A stretch of 64,000 nucleotides of DNA from Limibacillus sp. (lineage in GTDB: Bacteria; Pseudomonadota; Alphaproteobacteria; Kiloniellales; CECT-8803). Positions 53,535 to 61,746 of this stretch are shown here, one piece after another. The translations under genes and the position numbers were made by a program. The first letter of the stretch is position 1. Every line of letters starts with the position of its first letter. The stretch is from contig JARRJC010000013.1 in NCBI GenBank assembly GCA_037379885.1, forward strand, positions 1 through 64,000. Direction: 5' to 3'. The notes beneath the pieces were generated by a model, which worked only from the letters and a program-made list of their open reading frames with translations, was not told the origin of the DNA and ran no database searches.

Positions 53535-54185
53535 TCAGGGCTTGCCGCTCAGACCCAGATCGCCAGAGGCCGGCTTATCGGTCTTGGTGTCCGCAGGCTT
53601 GGCGCTGCTGTCCGCGCCGTTGCCGGCAGGCTTGTCGGAAGAGACCCCAGACGACGCTGACGCCGAAGACGTTGGGGCCGAACTGCCACTGGACGCCGAA
53701 CTGGACGCCGAACTTGAAGCAGAAGCCGAGGGCGCGGCGGCGGTTGCCTTGGGCTCTTCGATGCGGCGGCAAAGACCGTCGATGTAGGCGCCGGAGTCGA
53801 TGGACAGGGACTTGTGCAGGACGTCGCCGTTCACCTTCGCAGTGGAGGTGATGGAGACGTTGGCCGCGTGGACCTCACCTTCCAGGTTGCCGGCGATCTT
53901 CACCTCGTCCGCGCGCACCGTTCCCTTCACCTTGGCGCCCTGCCCAATGGTGAGGCTGCGGCTCAATACATCGCCGGTCACCTGACCGTCGATCTGGATA
54001 TCGCCGTCGGAATGGAGGTTGCCCGAGATTGTCAGGTCAGCCGAAATGATGGAGGGCACGCCGCCGATCGAAGCGCGCGGCCGCTCGCCCGATGCGGGGC
54101 GGACGCCCTGTGACGCGGCGCTGCTGGAAGAAGAGCTGGAGGCGGGCGTTTCCGGACCGCCCGTGCCTTTGCCTTTGGAAAACAT
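53535..54185 (-). CDS. Bactofilin
   Basis: 216 residues. A short Ser/Pro-rich head (about 1-40) leads to the bactofilin beta-helix (about 45-145), seen as repeating hydrophobic/Gly steps (IISADLTISGNLHSDGDIQI, VTGDVLSRSLTIG, GNLEGEVHAANVSI). The C-terminal 70 residues are low-complexity Ser/Ala/Lys. Bactofilins polymerise without nucleotide and localise cell-wall enzymes. The gene lies 255 nt downstream of an M23 endopeptidase-like gene on the same strand, the arrangement known from cell-shape modules. The leader has a large hairpin (54250-54298). Confidence 0.93.
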   Translation of the reverse strand: MFSKGKGTGGPETPASSSSSSSAASQGVRPASGERPRASIGGVPSIISADLTISGNLHSDGDIQIDGQVTGDVLSRSLTIGQGAKVKGTVRADEVKIAGNLEGEVHAANVSITSTAKVNGDVLHKSLSIDSGAYIDGLCRRIEEPKATAAAPSASASSSASSSASSGSSAPTSSASASSGVSSDKPAGNGADSSAKPADTKTDKPASGDLGLSGKP

Positions 54186-54249
54186 GATCTCACTACCTCA
54201 ATGCTGCTGCGGATGTCTTTGCCTTTGGCCCGCTAGCCCGTTCTTATAT

Positions 54250-54298
54250 GGAAGCCCTCCGCCTGTTCGGCCCGGCATCCGCCGGAGAGGAGGCTTCC
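54250..54298 (-). promoter_or_regulatory. Large hairpin in the bactofilin leader
   Basis: GGAAGCCCTCC (54250-54260) pairs with GGAGGCTTCC (54289-54298) with one bulge, and an inner CCGGC/GCCGG stem forms between them. It lies 65-113 nt before the bactofilin start. No T-run follows on the minus strand. The function is unknown; it could stabilise the mRNA. Confidence 0.45.
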
Positions 54299-54440
54299 TT
54301 ATTGCTCAAGAATGATAACAGAGCCCTTGCCCATCTGTGCAGTGGAGTCTGCCGTCCATCAGAACTTTTTTGCGAAAGAACTGCATCAAGGCAAAGCGAC
54401 TAAATTTATATTCTTCAGTTAGTTGAACGTAATTCTTCCA

Positions 54441-56045
54441 CTAACCTTTGAAAAGGTGCCGTCCCGCTTCCAGGAAATTGTCGGGGTTCAGCGGCCGGCC
54501 GTCCAACCGCACTTCGTAGTGCAGGTGAGGACCGGTGCTGCGGCCCGAGGAGCCTACGGTCCCGATGACCTGACGGAACCCGATCTTGTCGCCCTTCTCC
54601 ACCGAAATCTTCCTCAAGTGGCCGTAGCGGGTGACGATGCCAAACCCATGGTCGATCTCGATGAAGCGGCCATAGCCGCCGTTCCAGTTCGCGAAGGTGA
54701 CCACGCCGGGGGCCGGCGCCAGGATCTCGGTCCCGGTCGGCGCGCCCATGTCGAGGCCCTCGTGATGAGAGCGGGCGTTCTTGACCGGATCGATGCGCGG
54801 ACCGAAGGTCGAGTTCACCTTGTAAGCATTCAGCGGCGGCGCGAGCGGCAGCACGGTCGCCAGATGGCGCAGCGTCTCCCAACGGCGCAGGTGAAGGTCC
54901 AGCAGGGAGAGCGCGGCGTCGAAGGTCTCGTCGCTGTGCGGGTCCATCTCCTCGTAGGGGATGAAGGGACCGCCCGTACCGGAGAGGTCGCCATCGGCGA
55001 CGCGGTCGACCAACTTGTCGATCTTGATGCCGGTCAGCTTCATGGCCCGCTCGAAATCGCCGATCGAGCTCAAGGTGCGCTCGGTCATCTTGGCGACGAG
55101 GTCGAGCTGGCGCTGTTCATAAGAAGAAAGCTTGGTCTCCAGCGAGACCACCTTGTACTGCAGGGCGTCCCGCTCTTCCGCGAGGCGGCGCCGCGCCTGA
55201 CGGGAGTCGTCATGAACCCGCTGCAGGCGCGCCACAACTTCGTTCAGCTCCACGATACGCTGGTCGGCATTGGCCTGATGCTTCTCGAGCCCTGCGATTT
55301 CCTCTTGAAGGCGGCTGCGCTCCTCGACGAGAGCGACACGCTCCGCGTCCGTCTGCTGCAGGTCTTCGGAGAGTTCGCCCAGTTCGTTCTGCAGCGCCTT
55401 CTTGCCTTCGACGGTCGAGGCCAACTCGGCTTCGATCTCGTCCATGCGCCGCACCAGCTTGCTGCGGGCGTCGTCCAGTTCCGCGCGCTCGGCCTTGGTG
55501 TCTTCCAAGAGCAGCTTCATGGAGGTGACCTGGGTCTCCAGCATGGCGTTCTGCTCGGCCACCTCGATGAGTTCGTCGCCGAAGCTGCTCAGCCGCTGCT
55601 TCAGGGCGTCGCGCGCGAGCATCATGCGGGCACGCTCGGTCTCGGTGAGGTTCAGGCCGTCGCCAACCGTGTCGAGCGATCCGGCGTCTTTCGTGCCGCC
55701 CTCTTCCAGCATTGCCAGCAGCACGGTCTGGTTCTGCTCCAGTCCCTCAACGATGCGATCGTATTGCTGCTGGTACTCGCCGACCTCGGCCAGCAGGTTC
55801 ACGTATTCCCGCTGATGGCGCTCAATCTCCTCCTCGCGCTCGGCCAGCAGAGTGCTGGAGAGCAGCGTGACGCCGGTGGTCGAGAGCCCCCAGATGAACA
55901 GGGCGCTCAGAACCGCCACGCCCTGAAGCTGGCGCTTCTGGCTGACGCGGAGAAAGGTTACCTGACCGTTGGAACGGAAATAGACTTCCCTGTCGGGAAA
56001 GAGGCGGTCGACCCAGTCACGTACGCGGCTGAGAGTGTCCCTCAT
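54441..56045 (-). CDS. M23 family metallopeptidase with long coiled coil
   Basis: 534 residues, start at 56045 with AAGGA. One transmembrane segment (about 42-65, VAVLSALFIWGLSTTGVTLL) anchors it in the inner membrane. A long coiled-coil region (about 75-340, with repeated Glu/Arg/Leu heptads) reaches into the periplasm. The C-terminal M23 domain contains HHEGLDMGAPTGTEI (zinc His and Asp) and GPHLHYEVRLDG (HxH), so the endopeptidase site is intact, unlike in EnvC-type activators. It would cut peptidoglycan cross-links. It neighbours a bactofilin gene, which in other bacteria positions such a peptidase to bend or constrict the cell. Confidence 0.92.
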   Translation of the reverse strand: MRDTLSRVRDWVDRLFPDREVYFRSNGQVTFLRVSQKRQLQGVAVLSALFIWGLSTTGVTLLSSTLLAEREEEIERHQREYVNLLAEVGEYQQQYDRIVEGLEQNQTVLLAMLEEGGTKDAGSLDTVGDGLNLTETERARMMLARDALKQRLSSFGDELIEVAEQNAMLETQVTSMKLLLEDTKAERAELDDARSKLVRRMDEIEAELASTVEGKKALQNELGELSEDLQQTDAERVALVEERSRLQEEIAGLEKHQANADQRIVELNEVVARLQRVHDDSRQARRRLAEERDALQYKVVSLETKLSSYEQRQLDLVAKMTERTLSSIGDFERAMKLTGIKIDKLVDRVADGDLSGTGGPFIPYEEMDPHSDETFDAALSLLDLHLRRWETLRHLATVLPLAPPLNAYKVNSTFGPRIDPVKNARSHHEGLDMGAPTGTEILAPAPGVVTFANWNGGYGRFIEIDHGFGIVTRYGHLRKISVEKGDKIGFRQVIGTVGSSGRSTGPHLHYEVRLDGRPLNPDNFLEAGRHLFKG

Positions 56046-56323
56046 GCATTCCTTTCGGCAGCTCGCCAACGCTTTACTTGCGCCGCGGCGCCATCCCTCT
56101 TCTGTTTAACCTTCGGGGACGCGATAAGAGCTTGTCGCCCTCTTGTCCCGACCGTATTGATCGTGTTCTTCGATCTTCGCTTCCCCGCCGCACGCCCGTT
56201 GATTCTTTTTTTCGGCGTCGGTGCCGTGGTGAACCCACGTATGATGACGGCGCGAAGTTAACGATTTCTGATGCGCCGTTCAAGGGGTAAGAACATTGGC
56301 TCAGACCAGGGGTCGTAAAGCCC

Positions 56324-59300
56324 TCAATGGAAATCGCGGGAGCGGTAAAGCTTTTCCTTGCGGGGGGCTGTGCGGGGGGCTGTGTCGCGCTGATCCCGGG
56401 TCGGCCGGCGCACCTCGTCCGCCCGCGCCAAGGCGCCCTTCATAGTCTTGCCGGAGGCCGCGACTCCGCCCTCTTCCTCCAGACGCCGGAGCCGGGGCGA
56501 GAGGTCGTAAAGGCGTTCCGCGACCAGATGGATCACCAGACCCTCCTTCTGCACCCGGCCGCTGACACCCAAGAGGCTCGCCTTCAGCACGGTGGCGCGG
56601 TTGGCCTCGAAGACGCGCGGCCAGACCACGATGTTGGCCACGCCCCGCTCGTCCTCCAGCGTGGCGAAGATCACGCCGCTGGCGGTGCCGGGGCGCTGGC
56701 GCACCAGCACCAGGCCGCAGAGCTTGAGGCGCGCGCCGTCCTTCACCTCCCGCAGCGCGCTGCTGTCGCGCCAGCCCTCGGCGCTCAAGGCCTCACGGAG
56801 GAAGCTCATGGGATGGGCGCGCAGGGAAAGCCGCAAGCTGGCGTAGTCCTCCACCACCTCCTGGCCCGCTGCCAGATCGGGCAGCGCGACGGCCGGCTCT
56901 TCGCCCCGGTCCTCCTCGCCCGCCGCGGCAAAAAGCGGCAGGGGCCGGGCATCGGGCAATCCCTTGATCTGCCAGAGCGCCTGACGCCGCCCGATCCCCA
57001 GGGAAGCGAAAGCATCGGCGCGGGCCAGGGCGTCGAGCGCGCGGGCGCCCAGCCCGGCGCGCCGCCAGAGCCCCTGGATGTCCGCATAGCCGTTCTCCCG
57101 CGCGGCCACCAGCCGGCGCGCTTCCGCCTCGGGCAGCCCCTTCACCTGCCGCAGGCCCAGACGCAACGCGAGCCCGGATTCCCCGCCAGGCTCCAGCGTG
57201 CAGTCCCAGGCGCTGGCGTTGACGTCCACAGCCCGCACCGCCACGCCATGTTCACGGGCGTCGCGCACGATCTGCGCGGGGGCGTAGAAGCCCATGGGCT
57301 GGCTGTTCAGCAGCGCGGCGGCGAAAACCTCGGGATGGTGGTGCTTCATCCAGGCCGAGACATAGACCAGCAGCGCGAAGGAAGCCGCGTGGCTCTCCGG
57401 AAAGCCATAGGTGCCGAAGCCCTCTATCTGCTTGAAGCAGCGCTCGGCGAACGCCTCTTCGTAGCCGCGCTCGACCATGCCCCGGACCAGCTTCTCGCCG
57501 AAGGTGTGAATCGTGCCGACCCGCTTGAAGGTCGCCATGGCCCGGCGCAACTGATCGGCTTCCGAGGGGGTGAATCCGGCGGCAACGATGGCGATTTTCA
57601 TGGCCTGCTCCTGGAACAAGGGCACGCCCAGCGTCTTACCCAGCACTTCGCGCAACTCCTCGGAGGGGAAGGATACCTCCTCCTCCCCACGGCGGCGGCG
57701 CAGGTAAGGATGCACCATGTCGCCCTGGATCGGCCCGGGCCTGACGATCGCGACCTCGATCACCAGATCATAGAAGCTGCGGGGCTTGAGGCGGGGCAGC
57801 ATGGTCATCTGCGCCCGGCTCTCGACCTGGAACACGCCCAGGCTGTCGGCGCGGCAAAGCATGTCGTAGACCGCCGGGTCCTCCGCCGGCACGCTGGCCA
57901 GGCCGTAGCGCCGCCCCTTGTGCTCGGCCAGCATCGCAAAGCCGCGCTTCAGACAGGTCAGCATGCCCAGCGCCAGCACGTCGATCTTCAGGATGCCGAG
58001 CGCATCCAGGTCGTCCTTGTCCCACTCGATCACCGTGCGGTTCTCCATGGCCGCGTTCTCGATGGGCACCAGTTGGCGAAGGGGCCCTTTCGTGATGACG
58101 AAGCCGCCGACATGCTGGGACAGGTGGCGCGGAAAGCCGATCAGCGCGCGCACCAGCGCCAGGGTCTGCCGGATGCGCGGAGCCTGCGGATCTAGGCCGA
58201 CCTCGGCCAGGCCCTCCTCACCCACGCCCTCCTTGCTCCAGCCCCAGACGCTCTCGGCCAGCGCCGCAATGCTGTCGGCGGAAAGCCCCATGACCTTGCC
58301 TACCTCTCGCAGCGCGCCGCGCGTGCGGTAGCAGATCACGGTCGCGGCAAGCCCGGCCCGGTCGCGGCCATAGGTCTCGTAGATGTACTGGATCACCTCC
58401 TCGCGCCGCTCGTGTTCGAAGTCCACGTCGATGTCGGGCGGTTCGTCGCGTTCCTTGCTGACGAAACGCTCGAAGAGCAGGTTCATGCGCGCGGGATCGA
58501 CCGCCGTGATGCCCAGGCAATAGCAGACCGCGGAGTTCGCGGCGGAGCCCCGGCCCTGGCAGAGGATGCCGCGCGAGCGGGCGAAGGCGACGATGTCGCG
58601 CACGGTCAGGAAGTAGGGCTCATAAGCAAGCTCACCGATCAAGGTCAGCTCGTAGTCGAGTTGCTTGCGGACCTTGTCCGGCAGCCCACCGGGATAGCGC
58701 TCCGCCGCCCCCGCCCAGGTCAGGCGGGCCAGACGCTCCGCGGCCGAGGTGCCGTCGGGGGCCACCTCGTCTGGATACTCATAACGCAGTTGTTCTAAAT
58801 TAAAATCAATGAGTTCAGGTATTTTCTTCGCATTTTGGATCGCCTCTGGGAAGGCTGCGAAAAGCCGCTCCATCTCCTCCGGCGGCTTCAAGTGCCGCTC
58901 GGCGTTGGCTGAGAGACGGAAGCCCGCCTCCTCCAGCCGGCAGCCCTCGCGGATACAGGTCACCACGTCCAGCAGCGGCTTGCGTTCAGGCGCGTGCAGG
59001 CGCGCGTCGTTGCTGGCGAGAAGCCCCGCCCCGCAGCCAGCCGCGAGCTGAGCCAGCGCAGCAAGGCGCCGCTGGTCGCCCGGCTCGTAGAGCAGGCTGG
59101 CGGTCAGGAAGACCTCACCGGGCCGGGCCGCCGCCAAGCCGCCAAGGAAGCTGACGAAGTCCACATCGCCGTCATCCGGCGGCTGAACCAATAGCACCTG
59201 CCTTTCGCCAAGCGTCTCCAGGTCCGCCCGCCAGAGCAGGCAGCCGCCCTTCTCCGCCCGCCGCTTGCCCAGGGTTAGCAGGTCGCAGAGACGCCCATAG

Positions 59301-59554
59301 GCATCCCGGTCACGCGGGTAGCAGACGATCTCCAGCCCGTCCTGCAGCACCAGCCGCGCGCCCACCAGCAACTTCACCTTCGTGCCACGCGCGGCGACCT
59401 GCGCGCGCACCACGCCGGCGAGAGAGTTGCGGTCGGCCACGCCCAGCGCCGGATAGCCCAGCGCCGCGGCGGCGGTGACGAACTCATCGGGATGCGAACC
59501 GCTGCGCAGGAAAGAGTAGTTGGTCGTGACCTGGAGCTCGGAGAAACCGCTCAT
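56324..59554 (-). CDS. dnaE2: Error-prone DNA polymerase III alpha subunit DnaE2 (ImuC)
   Basis: The polymerase of the SOS mutasome. 1076 residues: an N-terminal PHP domain (ELQVTTNYSFLRSGSHPDEF, GVADRNSLAGVVRAQ), the palm with the catalytic site PPDIDVDFEHERREEVIQYI near residue 370, a helix-hairpin-helix region, and an OB fold near 960. The PHP acidic/His set looks degenerate compared with DnaE1, as in other DnaE2. The start at 59554 follows GAGAGG. It is the third gene of the imuA-imuB-dnaE2 cassette, 25 nt after imuB. Confidence 0.95.
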   Translation of the reverse strand: MSGFSELQVTTNYSFLRSGSHPDEFVTAAAALGYPALGVADRNSLAGVVRAQVAARGTKVKLLVGARLVLQDGLEIVCYPRDRDAYGRLCDLLTLGKRRAEKGGCLLWRADLETLGERQVLLVQPPDDGDVDFVSFLGGLAAARPGEVFLTASLLYEPGDQRRLAALAQLAAGCGAGLLASNDARLHAPERKPLLDVVTCIREGCRLEEAGFRLSANAERHLKPPEEMERLFAAFPEAIQNAKKIPELIDFNLEQLRYEYPDEVAPDGTSAAERLARLTWAGAAERYPGGLPDKVRKQLDYELTLIGELAYEPYFLTVRDIVAFARSRGILCQGRGSAANSAVCYCLGITAVDPARMNLLFERFVSKERDEPPDIDVDFEHERREEVIQYIYETYGRDRAGLAATVICYRTRGALREVGKVMGLSADSIAALAESVWGWSKEGVGEEGLAEVGLDPQAPRIRQTLALVRALIGFPRHLSQHVGGFVITKGPLRQLVPIENAAMENRTVIEWDKDDLDALGILKIDVLALGMLTCLKRGFAMLAEHKGRRYGLASVPAEDPAVYDMLCRADSLGVFQVESRAQMTMLPRLKPRSFYDLVIEVAIVRPGPIQGDMVHPYLRRRRGEEEVSFPSEELREVLGKTLGVPLFQEQAMKIAIVAAGFTPSEADQLRRAMATFKRVGTIHTFGEKLVRGMVERGYEEAFAERCFKQIEGFGTYGFPESHAASFALLVYVSAWMKHHHPEVFAAALLNSQPMGFYAPAQIVRDAREHGVAVRAVDVNASAWDCTLEPGGESGLALRLGLRQVKGLPEAEARRLVAARENGYADIQGLWRRAGLGARALDALARADAFASLGIGRRQALWQIKGLPDARPLPLFAAAGEEDRGEEPAVALPDLAAGQEVVEDYASLRLSLRAHPMSFLREALSAEGWRDSSALREVKDGARLKLCGLVLVRQRPGTASGVIFATLEDERGVANIVVWPRVFEANRATVLKASLLGVSGRVQKEGLVIHLVAERLYDLSPRLRRLEEEGGVAASGKTMKGALARADEVRRPTRDQRDTAPRTAPRKEKLYRSRDFH

Positions 59555-59579
59555 GCCTCTCTCACCCGAAGAGGCCCCC

Positions 59580-61145
59580 TCACCCGAAGAGTCCGTGGAG
59601 GTACCAGCGGCCCTCGACGCGGAACAGCCAGAAGCGCCGCCCTTGCGCATCCTCCACCCGGAAGTAGTCGCGCGCGGAAAGGCCCTGCTCACCCTCCGGC
59701 AGGGACCACCACTCCGGCAGAATGCGCTCAGGGCCTTCGGCGCGCGTCACTTGATGCTGCTGGCGGCGCCAGAGGAAGCGCGCGGGCGCGCTGTCAGGCA
59801 GGAGGGCCAGCGCCTCGATCGGCTCGGGGTTGGGCAGAAGCCGCAAGGGACGGCTGCGCGCGCGCCAGGGCGCCCAGTTCTCGTTGGAGGCCCGGCGCTC
59901 CGGCAAAGGAGGGCTCTTCTTCTGGGCCGCCTCAGGCCAGTGGCTCTCGCGCGGCGTCACGCGGAAGACCCGCCCTTCCCCCAAGCGGCCCGCGAGCCGG
60001 TCGACCAGGGCCGCAGCGTCCTTGGCCGCCTCTGCGCTGGAGAGGCTCAGCTGCCGGTCGCCGAGCGGCTCGGCCCGCTCGGCCTCCAGGCTCAGGACTT
60101 CGACGCCGAAACCGGGGTCCAAACCCTCCAGATGCTGGGCGAGCAGGCGGCGAAGGTGGTCGCTGTCGCGCGTCGCGCGGCTGACGCCCAGCGCCAGGGC
60201 ATCGCAGCTTCCGTCGACCCGGTGAGCGGTGAGGCGCAGGCGGCGCAGCCCCTGCCCGGCCGCGCGCAGCCGGCGGCAGAGGGCCAGGATAAGCCGCTCA
60301 ACGCCACGCTCGATATCCTCGGCGGAGGCGATGGGTTCGCCGAAAACCAACCGCTCCTCGAAGGGCGCTTGCGGGCGTCTGGGCGAGAGCGGCTCGTCGA
60401 GACCGCCCAGCGCCTGCTCAAGACGGCGCTTCAAGGCCCGGCCGAGCCGCGGCTCCAGTCCGGCGGGCGGCAAGCCGTAGAGCGCCCCGACGCGGATCAA
60501 CCCGAAGCGCGCGAGCAACTCCTCCTGCCAGTCCTCCAGCCGCAGAGCGGCGACCGGCAGACCGGCCAGCGCCGCACGCTGGCCGCCGGGCTCCAGGCTC
60601 TTGGCCTGCTGCTTCGCGCCGGTCAGGAAGCGCGCCGCCGCCCAGGCCGCGCCGGGCGTGTCGGCCAGACCGGCGCGGGCGGTGAGGCCCCGTTCCGAGA
60701 GGCGGCCCAGCAGGGCGTCGAGCAACGCCTCCTCCCCGCCGAAGAGATGCGCGCAACCGGTGATGTCGAGCCAAAGGCCAGCCGCGCCCCCATCGCAAGG
60801 ACCGTTCTCGCCAGGCAGGGCCTCGTAAGCGACCCAGGGGCTGAAGCGCTGCGCCCAATCGCAGAGCCGCTCCAACGCGCGGCGTTCGAACAGCGGGTCA
60901 CGCTCCCGGCTGCGCAAGGCGGGCAGAAGCGCGCGCGCCTCGGCGAGCGGCAGGCCGGGGGTGAGCCCCGCCGCCTCCGCCGGCCCATTGAGCGCGGCCA
61001 GACGAAGCTGCTGGCCCTCCCGCGCGACCAGCGCCAGGGGCTGCTCATCCTGCGCCGAGGGCTCGCAGCGCCAGGCCTGCGCCCTCATCAGCAGCCGGCA
61101 CTCGGTCGCAAAACGGGGCAGCCATAACGAAACGACCCGTCGCAT
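59580..61145 (-). CDS. imuB: ImuB, Y-family-like mutasome protein
   Basis: 521 residues. The fold resembles DNA polymerase IV/V, but the first acidic motif is replaced by VVSLWLPRFATECR, so the catalytic carboxylates are absent, as is known for ImuB. LWLDITGCAHLFGGEEALLD is the diagnostic motif. ImuB bridges ImuA and DnaE2 and binds the beta clamp. The gene begins with ATG at 61145, inside imuA (101-nt overlap), and ends 25 nt before dnaE2. The imuB frame is open far upstream through imuA, but family alignment starts at MRRVVSLW. Confidence 0.94.
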   Translation of the reverse strand: MRRVVSLWLPRFATECRLLMRAQAWRCEPSAQDEQPLALVAREGQQLRLAALNGPAEAAGLTPGLPLAEARALLPALRSRERDPLFERRALERLCDWAQRFSPWVAYEALPGENGPCDGGAAGLWLDITGCAHLFGGEEALLDALLGRLSERGLTARAGLADTPGAAWAAARFLTGAKQQAKSLEPGGQRAALAGLPVAALRLEDWQEELLARFGLIRVGALYGLPPAGLEPRLGRALKRRLEQALGGLDEPLSPRRPQAPFEERLVFGEPIASAEDIERGVERLILALCRRLRAAGQGLRRLRLTAHRVDGSCDALALGVSRATRDSDHLRRLLAQHLEGLDPGFGVEVLSLEAERAEPLGDRQLSLSSAEAAKDAAALVDRLAGRLGEGRVFRVTPRESHWPEAAQKKSPPLPERRASNENWAPWRARSRPLRLLPNPEPIEALALLPDSAPARFLWRRQQHQVTRAEGPERILPEWWSLPEGEQGLSARDYFRVEDAQGRRFWLFRVEGRWYLHGLFG

Positions 61146-61644
61146 TCTCCCACTCCAAAACAAAGGCCCCCGGCCGGCCGCCACGGCAACGCAGCAGCTC
61201 GACCCGCCAGGCAGGCGGACCCGGCAAACGCTCTTCTCCTCTTTCCAAGGCACCACCCGGCGCCGGGGCGATGCGCCAATGACTGGCCGCCCCGCCCGGC
61301 CTTTCCGGCGAGAGCCCGAAATTGAGGAGACCGGGGCCATAGAGGTCCGCGTGCCGTGTGATCCAGAGCAACGGGCCGGGCCGGACAGCCTCCGGCGCGG
61401 TGGCTTCCATGAGTTGCCGCAGCAAGGCGGCGAGGAAACCGGCTGCCAGGCCGTCGTCCCACTCCAGCCGGGCGGGCTCCACCAGATGCAGGGCCGGCAG
61501 CGGTAGACCGCCCTCCGGCAGCAGCGCGTCGAGCGCCGGCAGACCGAAGCGCAGACGGGCCCGGGTCTCGGCCAGATCGTAGCCTTCCAGCTTGCGGATC
61601 TCTGCGCGCAGGCTCGCCAATCTTTCCTGCTTGCCGCCGGGCAT
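61045..61644 (-). CDS. imuA: ImuA, mutasome RecA-like protein, apparently shortened
   Basis: 199 residues from the ATG at 61644 (GGAG 6 nt ahead; a GTG at 61656 would add four). It starts as a normal ImuA (RAEIRKLEGYD, FGLPALDALLPEGGLPLPAL, GPLLWITRHADLYGPGLLNFGL) and ends normally (WRVELLRCRGGRPGAF, then RFVMAAPFCDRVP). Between FGLSPER and GGAASHWRIAP, I miss the segment of about 65-75 residues in the family that holds the LTASRRL-type helix. The deletion keeps the frame. The last 101 nt overlap imuB in another frame. The gene is driven from the SOS-box promoter. Confidence 0.82.
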   Translation of the reverse strand: MPGGKQERLASLRAEIRKLEGYDLAETRARLRFGLPALDALLPEGGLPLPALHLVEPARLEWDDGLAAGFLAALLRQLMEATAPEAVRPGPLLWITRHADLYGPGLLNFGLSPERPGGAASHWRIAPAPGGALERGEERLPGPPAWRVELLRCRGGRPGAFVLEWENATGRFVMAAPFCDRVPAADEGAGLALRALGAG

Positions 61645-61665
61645 CGGGTCTCCCACTCCACGAAT

Positions 61666-61680
61666 GTTCTTGTTATGTTC
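61666..61680. promoter_or_regulatory. LexA (SOS) box GTTC-N7-GTTC
   Basis: GTTC at 61666-61669 and 61677-61680, exactly 7 nt apart, the direct-repeat LexA target of alphaproteobacteria. It lies 22-36 nt upstream of the imuA start, overlapping the expected promoter (a possible TTCTAC -35 lies just upstream on the minus strand). LexA should repress the imuA-imuB-dnaE2 transcript until DNA damage. Confidence 0.9.
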
Positions 61681-61746
61681 TTATTTGTAGAACGCCCAGG
61701 CGGGAGGGTCAAGACAGGCAGGGTGGGCTGGCGGCTGAATCAGCCT

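Noticed and set aside
56078-56290. 70-codon plus-strand frame between the M23 peptidase and dnaE2
   Set aside because: No ribosome-binding site, Arg-rich translation, and it lies in the likely promoter region of the peptidase gene.
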